14,830 nt of DNA from Bacteroidaceae bacterium (GTDB lineage: Bacteria; Bacteroidota; Bacteroidia; Bacteroidales; Bacteroidaceae), in contig JAEEOD010000221.1 of assembly GCA_016284115.1 (NCBI GenBank), forward strand, positions 1 to 14,830, written 5' to 3'. Below, one piece after another: positions 7,098 through 14,813 of the stretch. Position numbers and translations under genes: made by a program. How positions within the stretch are numbered: the first letter of the stretch is position 1; each line of letters starts with the position of its first letter. Below the pieces are notes generated by a model that was not told where the DNA came from, did no database searches, and was given only the letters and a program-made list of their open reading frames with translations.

Positions 7098-8036
7098 TTG
7101 AGAGGACTTGTCGTCAAAAATACAGGAAGCTGGTACCTCGTCAAGACTGACGAGGGGCCAGTTGTCGAGTGCAAGATTAAAGGTAATTTCCGGCTGAAAG
7201 GCATCCGCAGTACCAATCCGGTGGCTGTGGGTGATTGGGTACATATAACCCTCAACCAAGAAGGGACAGCCTTGATAAATGAGATAGAAGATCGCAAAAA
7301 CTATATCATACGCAAAGCATCTAACTTATCCAAACAAAGTCATATCATTGCAGCTAACCTCGATCAAGCTTTTTTGCTGGTTACAGTAAGTCACCCAGAA
7401 ACAAGCACGATTTTCATTGACCGTTTTCTAGCTACGGCAGAAGCTTATAGGGTACCAGTTTGCCTGCTTATCAACAAGACCGACATTTACAATGAAGATG
7501 AGACTCTTTATATGCACGCTCTCATCAACTTATATACTACCATCGGCTACAAATGTTATCCCATGTCTATTAAGACTGGCGAAGGAACAGATGCTGTTAA
7601 GGAACAGATGAAAGGCAAGGTTACTCTGCTTTCCGGCAACTCAGGTGTGGGGAAATCATCGCTCATCAACCTACTCTTACCGAATCTGAACAACAAGGCA
7701 AAGACATCGGAAATATCGTCAGCTCATTTGAAGGGTATGCACACCACTACCTTCAGCGAAATGTATGCTTTGCCAGAAGGAGGTTATCTCGTTGACACTC
7801 CGGGCATCAAAGGCTTTGGTACTTTCGACATGGAGGTCGAAGAGATAGGGCATTATTTCCCGGAAATATTCCACACGTCCGCCAATTGCAGATATGGCAA
7901 CTGTACTCACACTCACGAGCCCGGCTGTGCTGTGTTGGCAGCCGTTGAACAACATCTTATCAGTCAGAGTCGCTATGCCAGCTACCTAAGTATGCTGGAC
8001 GATAAAGGCGAGAAGAAATACCGCGAGGCATACTAA
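7098..8036 (+). CDS. rsgA: Small ribosomal subunit biogenesis GTPase RsgA
   Basis: This is a circularly permuted GTPase of 312 residues that helps late 30S maturation. An N-terminal OB fold (1 to ~70) is followed by G4 NKTD (126-129), G1 GNSGVGKSS (180-188), G2 HTTTF (215-219) and G3 DTPG (233-236), the family's permuted order. The C-terminal zinc site is [14 protein letters not shown], with Cys264, Cys269, His271 and Cys277 as likely ligands. The start is a TTG at 7098: the first residues ([11 protein letters not shown]) are the conserved start of the OB fold, a stop lies just upstream in frame, and the first internal ATG would remove that domain. It is the last gene of the plus-strand unit, and no strong hairpin terminator follows the stop. 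Confidence 0.95.
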   Translation: MRGLVVKNTGSWYLVKTDEGPVVECKIKGNFRLKGIRSTNPVAVGDWVHITLNQEGTALINEIEDRKNYIIRKASNLSKQSHIIAANLDQAFLLVTVSHPETSTIFIDRFLATAEAYRVPVCLLINKTDIYNEDETLYMHALINLYTTIGYKCYPMSIKTGEGTDAVKEQMKGKVTLLSGNSGVGKSSLINLLLPNLNNKAKTSEISSAHLKGMHTTTFSEMYALPEGGYLVDTPGIKGFGTFDMEVEEIGHYFPEIFHTSANCRYGNCTHTHEPGCAVLAAVEQHLISQSRYASYLSMLDDKGEKKYREAY

Positions 8037-8323
8037 TCTTTGTTTACTGATACAGTCTATCAACTGGAAAACTGAATAATCATTTACGTACCGGAGTTAG
8101 CTTCTACGCAAACAATAATCTCTTCAATACCTTCTTTAGGTCATTGTAAAGTATTCTATAAGCGATACAGAAGCTTGCTATGGGTGGACGGAATATCTGC
8201 CACGGAGCGCTGGAAAGCCTCCTATGAGTTGTCGCAATATCTTCTATACCCCCATAGCAGATACTGGAATGGATGATAGAAAATACCAGGAAGACTTATA
8301 GTAAAGCCTCTGATTCAACGAGA
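8037..8323. other. Convergent intergenic spacer without a supported gene
   Basis: This 287-nt stretch lies between the 3' ends of rsgA (plus) and the DUF2027-Smr gene (minus). No tRNA and no convincing coding sequence was found: the open stretches on both strands (about 60 codons each) lack an ATG, GTG or TTG in a sensible place. The only structure seen is the nested inverted repeat at 8175-8260, listed separately. No run of Ts marks a clear rho-independent terminator for either gene. Confidence 0.6.
8175..8260 (+). ncRNA. Possible structured RNA element (nested inverted repeats)
   Basis: The outer arms TGCTATGGG (8176-8184) and CCCATAGCA (8251-8259) are perfectly complementary and extend by GG/CC past one bulged T. 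Inside, GAA-TAT (8191-8196) can pair with ATA..TTC (8237-8244). The tip GGAGCGCT / AGCCTCC (8204-8222) closes a GGAA loop, of the GNRA type on the plus strand, with one bulged C. The whole can be drawn as one 86-nt elongated hairpin. Whether it is transcribed, from which strand and with what role is unknown. It could be a 3'-UTR element of rsgA, an independent small RNA or a chance fold. Confidence 0.3.
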
Positions 8324-9496
8324 TTAATGTATCATGACCTGTGTCGCCCCGAATCCATATTCCTGGAAACTGGCATCCTGCCATTTGCAACGAGGATATT
8401 TGCGCTTGAGCTCGTCGAGGATGGCCTTGCGCAACACTCCTTCACCCTTGCCATGAATGAACACAATGCGCTTACCTTGTTGATTTTTATATTGCTCCAT
8501 TACCTCCACAAACTTCTTTAGCTGATATTGCAACATATCTGCATTGCTCAAGCCGTGGGTATTGTCTAATAGCTCATTTATATGCAAATCGACTTCCAAA
8601 ATCGCATTACGGTCATCTTTCTTCTGCACAGGCTTACGGGCTGGCTGCACGTCTCTTTTCTGTATCAAGGCATCCTTCACTTCCTCGGCACTCACGTACA
8701 GCTGCTTGGCAGGCTGGTCGTTTCGCACAATATCATAAAGCAGGGCTGGTTCCTCAAAGAAATCATTGTCCTGGAAGGTATGCAATTTGTAGAATTTAAC
8801 CACATCGATGCGCAGCTCTACACTCACAGCTGGCTTCATGGCAAAGGGCTTGCCGTCTTTGAAGGCGATGAGTTGCACCACCACTCTCTCCAAATCATTC
8901 AACTGTGACTTCTCAAACTCTTCTAAGAATAGCTTGGTATTGGGCTCAATCAAACCTTGTGAACGCACTTGGCACGATTGGTTTTCCATATTACAATAGG
9001 TGTAGTAGAGATAGTAGTTGCTGTCGTTTACCAGATAGGTTTCAAAAGGTGTAGTGCTGACCTGCTTAATGTCAACGGGAACGTAGGCGAGATAGACATT
9101 GAGAATGTCGCCACCCTTTATTTCATTGGCAGCTGAAACACCGCTAACGGGATGATGCTCCCCTGCCCTAAAAGACATCCCTTCCACTTTGGTAGAGGAG
9201 CTATTATGAGCGAAACCATGCATACCTTTATCAAAGAACGCATCTTGGCCTGTCTTTCCACGATATGGAGCAGCCACCTCTGTTTTAGCATGAGGCGAAT
9301 CATCAGCCCTCTTTTGTTTCTGTTGGGGTGTAGGGATGTTATACTCATCGGCCTGCACGACCACTAGTTCTTTTATTTGCATGGGGATTTCGAAGCCATC
9401 AGCATCTTCTACCAACGCGATGTCTTTGCCTTGAAAGCCTACTACCTTACCGCCTCCTACTTCTGAAAGAAAGCGTACTTTATCACCTATCTTCAT
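8324..9496 (-). CDS. DUF2027 domain-containing protein with C-terminal Smr domain
   Basis: The 390-residue protein starts with an SH3/KOW-like stretch, [20 protein letters not shown] (4-23), known from Bacteroidetes DUF2027 proteins. A low-complexity linker (~50-115) follows, then a central beta-rich region (~125-240). The C-terminal Smr domain (~300-390) has the VDLHI variant of the LDLHG motif (302-306) and HGKGEGVLR (348-356). Smr domains, first described at the end of MutS2, bind or nick branched nucleic acids, and some act on mRNA or collided ribosomes. No MutS ATPase or signal peptide is present, so a cytoplasmic nucleic-acid role is likely but unproven. The ATG at 9496 is 19 nt downstream of the hairpin ending the preceding operon. 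No promoter element was found in that gap, so some transcription may arrive by read-through. Confidence 0.85.
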   Translation of the reverse strand: MKIGDKVRFLSEVGGGKVVGFQGKDIALVEDADGFEIPMQIKELVVVQADEYNIPTPQQKQKRADDSPHAKTEVAAPYRGKTGQDAFFDKGMHGFAHNSSSTKVEGMSFRAGEHHPVSGVSAANEIKGGDILNVYLAYVPVDIKQVSTTPFETYLVNDSNYYLYYTYCNMENQSCQVRSQGLIEPNTKLFLEEFEKSQLNDLERVVVQLIAFKDGKPFAMKPAVSVELRIDVVKFYKLHTFQDNDFFEEPALLYDIVRNDQPAKQLYVSAEEVKDALIQKRDVQPARKPVQKKDDRNAILEVDLHINELLDNTHGLSNADMLQYQLKKFVEVMEQYKNQQGKRIVFIHGKGEGVLRKAILDELKRKYPRCKWQDASFQEYGFGATQVMIH

Positions 9497-9515
9497 CGTT
9501 GTTCTTAGTTAAAAT

Positions 9516-9543
9516 GATGGGAGAGTTTGGTAACTCTCCCATC
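9516..9543 (-). terminator. Rho-independent-type terminator of the nucleobase uptake operon
   Basis: GATGGGAGAGTT (9516-9527) and AACTCTCCCATC (9532-9543) form a perfect 12-bp stem around a four-base loop. Read on the minus strand, the hairpin starts 12 nt after the stop codon of the 9555-11429 gene and is followed by ATTTT. The U tract is short, so termination may be partial. Confidence 0.8.
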
Positions 9544-9554
9544 TTCTTTATTGT

Positions 9555-11429
9555 TTATTCATACTTGAATGCCATATAAGAGTGAGGCTTCACCGTCATG
9601 GAGAACTTACTCATTGGCTTACGTGTATACTTAATCAAGATATCTTCCTGGTTAGCATTTACAACACTGCCATCCTCGAGATTAGTGAACTTCTTGAACT
9701 TGGTATCACCAACAAGCTTGATATCTACTGGCTCATCGTTGAAGTTCTCAACAATCAGCGTCTTGTTGTCATACATGAACAAGCTCACCTTAGCTGGACC
9801 TTCCATATAGAAGTCCATGTCCTGACTCATTATACGACGTATCTCATTCAGAGCTGGTTCTGGATAATCATACAAGTTACCCTTATCGTCAGGAACAGTC
9901 AGCACATAAAGGTAGGCACCAGAATAGAGTGCTTTATGTAAAATAGGATAGCCTGATACACCACCATCTAATGGACGGCCAGCACTGATTACCTCCCAGC
10001 TATCGTTGGTCTGATAAAGTACTTGAGGAATGATGAATTCACGACTACTCCTGCCAAAACGACCGAAATCATTAACGATTGCCTTGAGGTCAGAGCAACG
10101 TAACTCTGCCACCTCGGCAATCTTCTCAGGGATAGCCTTCAACAAGCCAGTAGTAATGATCACATCATGGCCACCTTGAAGCTGCTTCTTGATCTTCGTC
10201 ATGATATCTGGATCACCAGCGGCCTGTTCAGTAAGCAATACAATGTTCTGATCGGTCGCAAAAGTAGGATACATGTCCATAGGTAAGCCCAACATACCTA
10301 AATAGTTCTGGAGGAAGTCCTCACCTAATACATGGAACGGCTTGAAAGACTTAATGCCAATGGGGTTACCCAACTTGCCACACAACTCATCAGCCTTGCG
10401 CAAAACAACATCGGCAATGCGAGCCATAGTAGATGGAGTAACGGTTTTGCCATTGTTCTGGAATGGAGCACGCATCTGGTCGTAGTCCCAGCTGGTACCT
10501 GTCCCCTGCCACTTGCCACGGAACTCATCTCTCAAGTTTACACCAATTAGCTGGTTGTATGCGAACAACATCACATCGCGACCTTTGGCAATAGCTGTCA
10601 AATGTAGTTGCTCTGCATAGCGGTCCATGCTCATATTGATACCTCCAGAGTCAACCCAACCACCACCATTGTAGCCTGGACGCAGATTCTCAAAGTAGCG
10701 CATAATGTTATAGCTGAGATAGTTTTGTAGATGCTGGTCACCAGCAGGGTCACGTGTCTCTGTACCTGTCCATACACCGTCGAAAATAGTTGGTCCATCT
10801 TGCAGGTTGAAACCTAAGCCAGCGAAGTGATCATACCAGTTAGGATACTTAATAATTACCTTCACTTTGGGGTTGACGGCCTTAGCTGGTCCAACCACCA
10901 AATTCCTACCAGCCTCGTTCATCAGCTTTAGGCGATACTCGGTCCAACTCATGTTGCCTTTGGCGGCAACCTCTACCGGACTCTTGCAACTGGTAAAGAA
11001 GAAGTCATCGAGCAGGAACTCATCAAAATGCTTCGCTGTATGCTCTGCGATGTTCTGAACAATCTTTCTGTGCTCGGGGTCAGAATAACAGAAAGTTTCA
11101 AACTCGTTGGCTTCATTCACAGTATAAGTAATACCACCAGCCACCTCTATACCTTGTTTGAGGAAAAAATTCTTAGCTTTTTCAAGGGTAGCATCATCTA
11201 CAATCAGCAAATCGCGATGTGTCTCCAGATAAATCTTATCTACATCCAGCTGATCAGAAATGGTCTTCCAAGTAGTTTCCAACCACTGAGTGTCTTTCAT
11301 CTTGTCCACTTCATAAGCACGGACATAAACAGAAACCTTAAAGTTTCGGTGCTTCGCCTCTACGATGCTCACTGTAAAGAAGCATGCAAATAAGCAGAGA
11401 CATACTTTCCAAAATAAAAACTTTTTCAT
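9555..11429 (-). CDS. Exported TIM-barrel glycoside-hydrolase-like protein of unassigned family
   Basis: The 624-residue protein starts at the ATG at 11427-11429, which opens a clear signal peptide (cut near VEAKH, residue 25); an upstream in-frame codon at 11477 overlaps the previous gene and is less likely. The N-terminal ~350 residues look like a TIM barrel: LLDDFFFTSC (139-148), VIIKYPNWYDHF (191-202) and TIFDGVWTGTETRD (214-227) have acidic residues after predicted strands, and Asp141/Asp142, Asp217 and Glu224 are candidates for catalysis. Residues ~385-510 alternate like a class I glutamine-amidotransferase-like domain, as in the middle of GH42 beta-galactosidases. A C-terminal beta domain (~540-624) follows. 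The exact family is not recognised and no substrate is known. It is the last gene of the unit with two nucleobase permeases and a Tsx-like barrel, 35 nt after the latter, suggesting it processes an external nucleoside-like or glycosylated substrate. Confidence 0.75.
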   Translation of the reverse strand: MKKFLFWKVCLCLFACFFTVSIVEAKHRNFKVSVYVRAYEVDKMKDTQWLETTWKTISDQLDVDKIYLETHRDLLIVDDATLEKAKNFFLKQGIEVAGGITYTVNEANEFETFCYSDPEHRKIVQNIAEHTAKHFDEFLLDDFFFTSCKSPVEVAAKGNMSWTEYRLKLMNEAGRNLVVGPAKAVNPKVKVIIKYPNWYDHFAGLGFNLQDGPTIFDGVWTGTETRDPAGDQHLQNYLSYNIMRYFENLRPGYNGGGWVDSGGINMSMDRYAEQLHLTAIAKGRDVMLFAYNQLIGVNLRDEFRGKWQGTGTSWDYDQMRAPFQNNGKTVTPSTMARIADVVLRKADELCGKLGNPIGIKSFKPFHVLGEDFLQNYLGMLGLPMDMYPTFATDQNIVLLTEQAAGDPDIMTKIKKQLQGGHDVIITTGLLKAIPEKIAEVAELRCSDLKAIVNDFGRFGRSSREFIIPQVLYQTNDSWEVISAGRPLDGGVSGYPILHKALYSGAYLYVLTVPDDKGNLYDYPEPALNEIRRIMSQDMDFYMEGPAKVSLFMYDNKTLIVENFNDEPVDIKLVGDTKFKKFTNLEDGSVVNANQEDILIKYTRKPMSKFSMTVKPHSYMAFKYE

Positions 11430-11464
11430 GATACTAAAATTTGATTGACTTCGTATTATTATTG

Positions 11465-12211
11465 TTAAAATGTCCATTTAACAGCCAGTGTAGGGGTCAC
11501 ATAGAACTTGTCATTTTCACCTTTATCATTAAAAACAAAGTTGTTGCTTACCTCAACCTCTGTACCCAAACTGAGATTAACGCCATCCATACCCTTCAAG
11601 GCGTTGAGGTTTACCCAGAACTGAGGCTGACTCAGCAAAATGAAATTACCTTTCACATCCGGATCATACCAAAGGTCGCAGAAACCAGAGAAGGTGAGCA
11701 AGCCTTTGGCAAAATTTAGGCCCCAAACAGCAGTACCTTGGAATCCCGCATAACCGTCACGTCCCATACCGTTGAAATACTGTTTGTAGAGTGCCTGCAA
11801 AGAGAAAGTTCTATTAAAGTCACTACTTGCCCAATTCCAGGCAAAACCTGTCAAGAATGCATGCTGGAACCGGGAAGCAATGGCGGTGTTCTTAATACTA
11901 GTAGCACCACCATTATACTCCAAATGGAAAGCCCACTGCTTATTCTTAGAGATATTGAACTCACGAGATATTTCCCAATATACTCCAGCTGCTCCATCGG
12001 CATAGTAGTTGATATCTGTAAACATGAAAGTATTACCCCATTTATCGGGCTTGTACATTTCAAAAGTTGTAAATACCCTCGGACGGCCAGATAGGTCATC
12101 ATACAATGCATGACTCGAATTATAATGCAACTGTATATTCTGGCCATTGATCACTGACCACTGACCAACAAACATTAATGCTGTAAATAATGCAAATACT
12201 ATCTTTTTCAT
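11465..12211 (-). CDS. DUF5020 family outer-membrane beta-barrel, Tsx-like nucleoside channel
   Basis: The mature part of this 248-residue protein has amphipathic strands rich in aromatic residues and ends in WTF, the terminal phenylalanine typical of outer-membrane barrels. A signal peptide covers residues 1-24 (MKKIVFALFTALMFVG to INGQ). The segment DKWGNTFMFTDINYYADG (56-73) resembles the membrane strands of nucleoside-specific Tsx channels, which let nucleosides and deoxynucleosides diffuse into the periplasm. The ATG at 12211 is preferred over an in-frame codon at 12250, which would overlap the permease gene and put an unsuitable extension before the signal peptide. The gene starts 19 nt after the purine permease gene. 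That linkage supports a nucleoside role, but function is inferred, not shown. Confidence 0.78.
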   Translation of the reverse strand: MKKIVFALFTALMFVGQWSVINGQNIQLHYNSSHALYDDLSGRPRVFTTFEMYKPDKWGNTFMFTDINYYADGAAGVYWEISREFNISKNKQWAFHLEYNGGATSIKNTAIASRFQHAFLTGFAWNWASSDFNRTFSLQALYKQYFNGMGRDGYAGFQGTAVWGLNFAKGLLTFSGFCDLWYDPDVKGNFILLSQPQFWVNLNALKGMDGVNLSLGTEVEVSNNFVFNDKGENDKFYVTPTLAVKWTF

Positions 12212-12230
12212 AAAGCTTATAATTATCAAT

Positions 12231-13550
12231 TTATAATAATGGCGCCACATACTTCAGTACGAAGAAAGCTGCTAACACATACATCACCCAAGACAGTTCC
12301 TTGCCCTTGCCAACCAGTACCTTTACAATCACATATGACAACATACCCAGCACAATACCCTCTGAGATACTTGCAGTAAACGGCATCATCAAGATGGTGA
12401 CAAAGCATGGCAAAGCCTCTGACATATCATGGAAATCCAATTTGGTGATAGGCCTGATCATCATCACACCTACCAACACCAGAGCACTGGTAGTAGCGGC
12501 AGAAGGAATCATCAAAAACAAAGGCGAAAAGAACAAGGCGATTAAAAACAGCATAGCTACAGAGAAAGCAGTCAAGCCTGTTCGTCCACCTTCAGCAATA
12601 CCTGTGGTGCTTTCTACATAAGTAGTAACGGTTGATGTACCGCACAGAGCACCTACTGTGGTACCTACAGCATCTGCCATCAAGGCTTTGTTCAGACCAT
12701 GTATGCGTCCGTTCTTATCGGCCATACCAGCACTGGTGGATGCACCAATCAAGGTACCCAACGTATCAAACAGATCCATGAACAACAACGTAAATACCAC
12801 AATCAGATATTCCACATCTAAAGCTATGAATCGCGAGAAATCAAACTTCAAAGCCACAGGCCCAATAGATGAAGGCAAACTCATCAAAGAGAAATCTTCG
12901 GGTATCTGTGTAACGCCAAATGGAATGCCTATCAATGTCATCAATAAAATGGTGATGAACAAGGCACCTTTCACATTTAGCTTCAGTAAAGCAGCACCTA
13001 TTAAGACACCTGCCACAGCCACCAGCGATGTGGGTGTCCAACTACAAAGTGAAGTAACGGTAGAAGCGTTGGAAACAATTACTCCACCATTTTTCAAACC
13101 GATATAAGCGATGAAAAGGCCAATACCTACAGAAATAGAATAACGCAGGTTCAGAGGAATGGCATTCACGATAGCTTCTCTTACCCTCAACACAGTGAGA
13201 AGGATAAAGATGACACCTTCAAACAAAACAGCTGCCAAAGCTTCCTGCCAGGTGTAACCCATTACAGCTACCAAGGTATAAGCAAAGAATGCATTTAAAC
13301 CCATGCCCGAAGCCAATGCGAATGGCATCTTTGCATAGAATGCCATTACCAACGTAGCCACAACTGCTGCTATCACAGTAGCTGAGAACACTGCTGCCTT
13401 GTCCATTCCTGCGTCACCCAGAATCAAAGGATTGACAGCTAAAATATAGCTCATGGTCAAGAAGGTAGTTATACCTGCTAACACTTCAGTCCTGATTCTG
13501 TGTTTCGAATGGTCAAAGCCTAAAAAACTCAATAATGTGTATTTCGTCAT
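12231..13550 (-). CDS. AzgA/PbuG-type purine (adenine/guanine/hypoxanthine) permease
   Basis: This is an inner-membrane protein of 439 residues with the long hydrophobic segments of the NCS2 fold. Family motifs are GITTFLTMSYILAVNP (26-41), ASGMGLNAFFAYT (80-92), LFMDLFDTLGTLIG (256-269) and GTSTVTTYVESTTGIAEGGRTG (304-325, the substrate-site half helix). They separate it from the UraA branch and place it with AzgA, PbuG and GhxP, which import adenine, guanine or hypoxanthine with protons. Exact substrate preference cannot be assigned. The gene lies 28 nt downstream of the UraA-type gene and 19 nt upstream of the Tsx-like barrel, so it is the second gene of the unit. No separate promoter was seen in front of it. 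Confidence 0.92.
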   Translation of the reverse strand: MTKYTLLSFLGFDHSKHRIRTEVLAGITTFLTMSYILAVNPLILGDAGMDKAAVFSATVIAAVVATLVMAFYAKMPFALASGMGLNAFFAYTLVAVMGYTWQEALAAVLFEGVIFILLTVLRVREAIVNAIPLNLRYSISVGIGLFIAYIGLKNGGVIVSNASTVTSLCSWTPTSLVAVAGVLIGAALLKLNVKGALFITILLMTLIGIPFGVTQIPEDFSLMSLPSSIGPVALKFDFSRFIALDVEYLIVVFTLLFMDLFDTLGTLIGASTSAGMADKNGRIHGLNKALMADAVGTTVGALCGTSTVTTYVESTTGIAEGGRTGLTAFSVAMLFLIALFFSPLFLMIPSAATTSALVLVGVMMIRPITKLDFHDMSEALPCFVTILMMPFTASISEGIVLGMLSYVIVKVLVGKGKELSWVMYVLAAFFVLKYVAPLL

Positions 13551-13578
13551 AGTATTAAAGTTTAAATGGTCTTAACAG

Positions 13579-14781
13579 TTATGCTTTTTTCTCCTTAGGA
13601 AGTATCAGGTTCAGTACCAAACCTATCAATGCTGCCAAACCGATGCCAGAAAGAGAAAACGAGCCAGCTGTCAACACGGCTCCACCGATTCCTGTTGTCA
13701 GAATTATACTGGCAATAATGATGTTGCGTGTTACACCGAAATCTACATGGTTACGCATCAAGTTCTGCACACCCACTGCAGCGATAGAACCGAAAAGCAA
13801 CAGCATGATACCACCCAATACGGCTTGAGGTATAGCCTGTAAAATGGCATTCAGTTTACCTACAATAGAGAACAAAATGGCAGTAACGGCAGCAATACGA
13901 ATTACCTGTGGATTAGTGATACGCGTAATCTGTACAGCACCTGTTACCTCACTATAGGTAGTTACAGGAGGACCTCCCATCAAGGCTGCAGCCAAACAAG
14001 CCAAACCATCACCTAACATCGTGCGATGCAAACCAGGGTTCTTCACAAAGTCCTTATCTGCCACTGCACTGATTGCATAAACATCACCCACATGTTCCAC
14101 CACAGCTGCTAATGCTACTGGCATCATGAAGATGAAAGGCTCCCACTGGAATGCTGGCAACTGCGGATGACGGATATTCTGAGGCAAAGCGAACCAAGAA
14201 GCATCTGCTACAGCAGAAAAATCCACCTTACCCAGGCAGATTGCTACCACAAAGCCTGCAATGATGCCACTGATTACAGGCAACAATTTGAGCAGTCCTT
14301 TGCCAAACATCATCACGATGATAGAAACCGCCAATGCCACCAAAGCCAACAGCCAATCGGTTTTGGCCATATCAACAGCAGTGCCCGAGAGCGATAAGCC
14401 TATCAACATGATTACAGGGCCAATTACAACAGGAGGAAAAAGGCGGTCGAGTAACTGCATGCCTTTCCACTTTATCAAGCCTGCCATCAAGAAATAAATC
14501 AGTGACACGCCAGCAAAACCAGCCAAAGTGCCAGGCATACCCCATTCAGCAGAAGCTGCAATTATGGGTGTAATGAAAGCAAAACTGGAACCTAAGAAAA
14601 TAGGGACAATGCCTTTGGTCACTAAATGAAAGATTAATGTGCCAATACCAGCAGAGAACAAGGCTGTCGATGGATCAAGTCCTACTAACAATGGCACCAG
14701 GACAGTTGATCCGAAAGCCACAAACAAAAATTGCACTCCTACTACTGTCTTTCGAAATGGTGTTAGATTCAGGTCTTCCAT
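13579..14781 (-). CDS. UraA-type uracil/xanthine permease (NCS2 family)
   Basis: The 400-residue inner-membrane protein has the UraA start LTPFRKTVVGVQFLFVAFGSTVLVP (6-30). The two half-helix substrate motifs are VVEHVGDVYAIS (227-238) and GGPPVTTYSEVTGAVQITR (269-287). Glu229 and Glu278 correspond to the uracil-binding glutamates of E. coli UraA, whereas Asp233 replaces the following histidine, as in purine-type NCS2 members. It should import uracil or xanthine with protons. The ATG at 14781 is chosen because the in-frame TTG at 14808 lies inside the -7 promoter element and upstream of the likely transcript start. It is the first gene of the four-gene uptake unit. Confidence 0.9.
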   Translation of the reverse strand: MEDLNLTPFRKTVVGVQFLFVAFGSTVLVPLLVGLDPSTALFSAGIGTLIFHLVTKGIVPIFLGSSFAFITPIIAASAEWGMPGTLAGFAGVSLIYFLMAGLIKWKGMQLLDRLFPPVVIGPVIMLIGLSLSGTAVDMAKTDWLLALVALAVSIIVMMFGKGLLKLLPVISGIIAGFVVAICLGKVDFSAVADASWFALPQNIRHPQLPAFQWEPFIFMMPVALAAVVEHVGDVYAISAVADKDFVKNPGLHRTMLGDGLACLAAALMGGPPVTTYSEVTGAVQITRITNPQVIRIAAVTAILFSIVGKLNAILQAIPQAVLGGIMLLLFGSIAAVGVQNLMRNHVDFGVTRNIIIASIILTTGIGGAVLTAGSFSLSGIGLAALIGLVLNLILPKEKKA

Positions 14782-14805
14782 GAACTTAGAGATTGATTCT
14801 AGATG

Positions 14806-14813
14806 CAAATATA
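14806..14813 (-). promoter_or_regulatory. -7 element of the nucleobase uptake operon promoter
   Basis: On the minus strand TATATTTG is an exact TAnnTTTG element. It would start transcription near 14800 and give a leader of about 20 nt before the ATG at 14781. The matching -33 box would fall at or beyond the right window edge and cannot be checked. The surrounding bases (TATATATTTGCA) equal those of the topB promoter. Confidence 0.65.

Noticed and set aside
6657..7259. Minus-strand 200-codon open frame
   Set aside because: Antisense to frr and the start of rsgA, both of which are strongly conserved; a shadow frame.
8204..8222. GGAA-capped hairpin considered as the tip of an SRP (4.5S) RNA
   Set aside because: The conserved internal-loop bases flanking the SRP tetraloop stem (AGCAG on the 3' side) are absent.
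8076..8272. Plus-strand open stretch in the convergent spacer (and a similar one on the minus strand)
   Set aside because: No usable start codon early in either frame and no family resemblance; treated as non-coding, though a decayed gene remnant cannot be fully excluded.
12658..13107. Plus-strand 149-codon open frame
   Set aside because: Antisense to the AzgA-type permease; composition reflects the complement of membrane-helix codons.
14782..14808. Upstream TTG start for the UraA-type permease
   Set aside because: The TTG is part of the TATATTTG promoter element, so it should lie upstream of the transcript.
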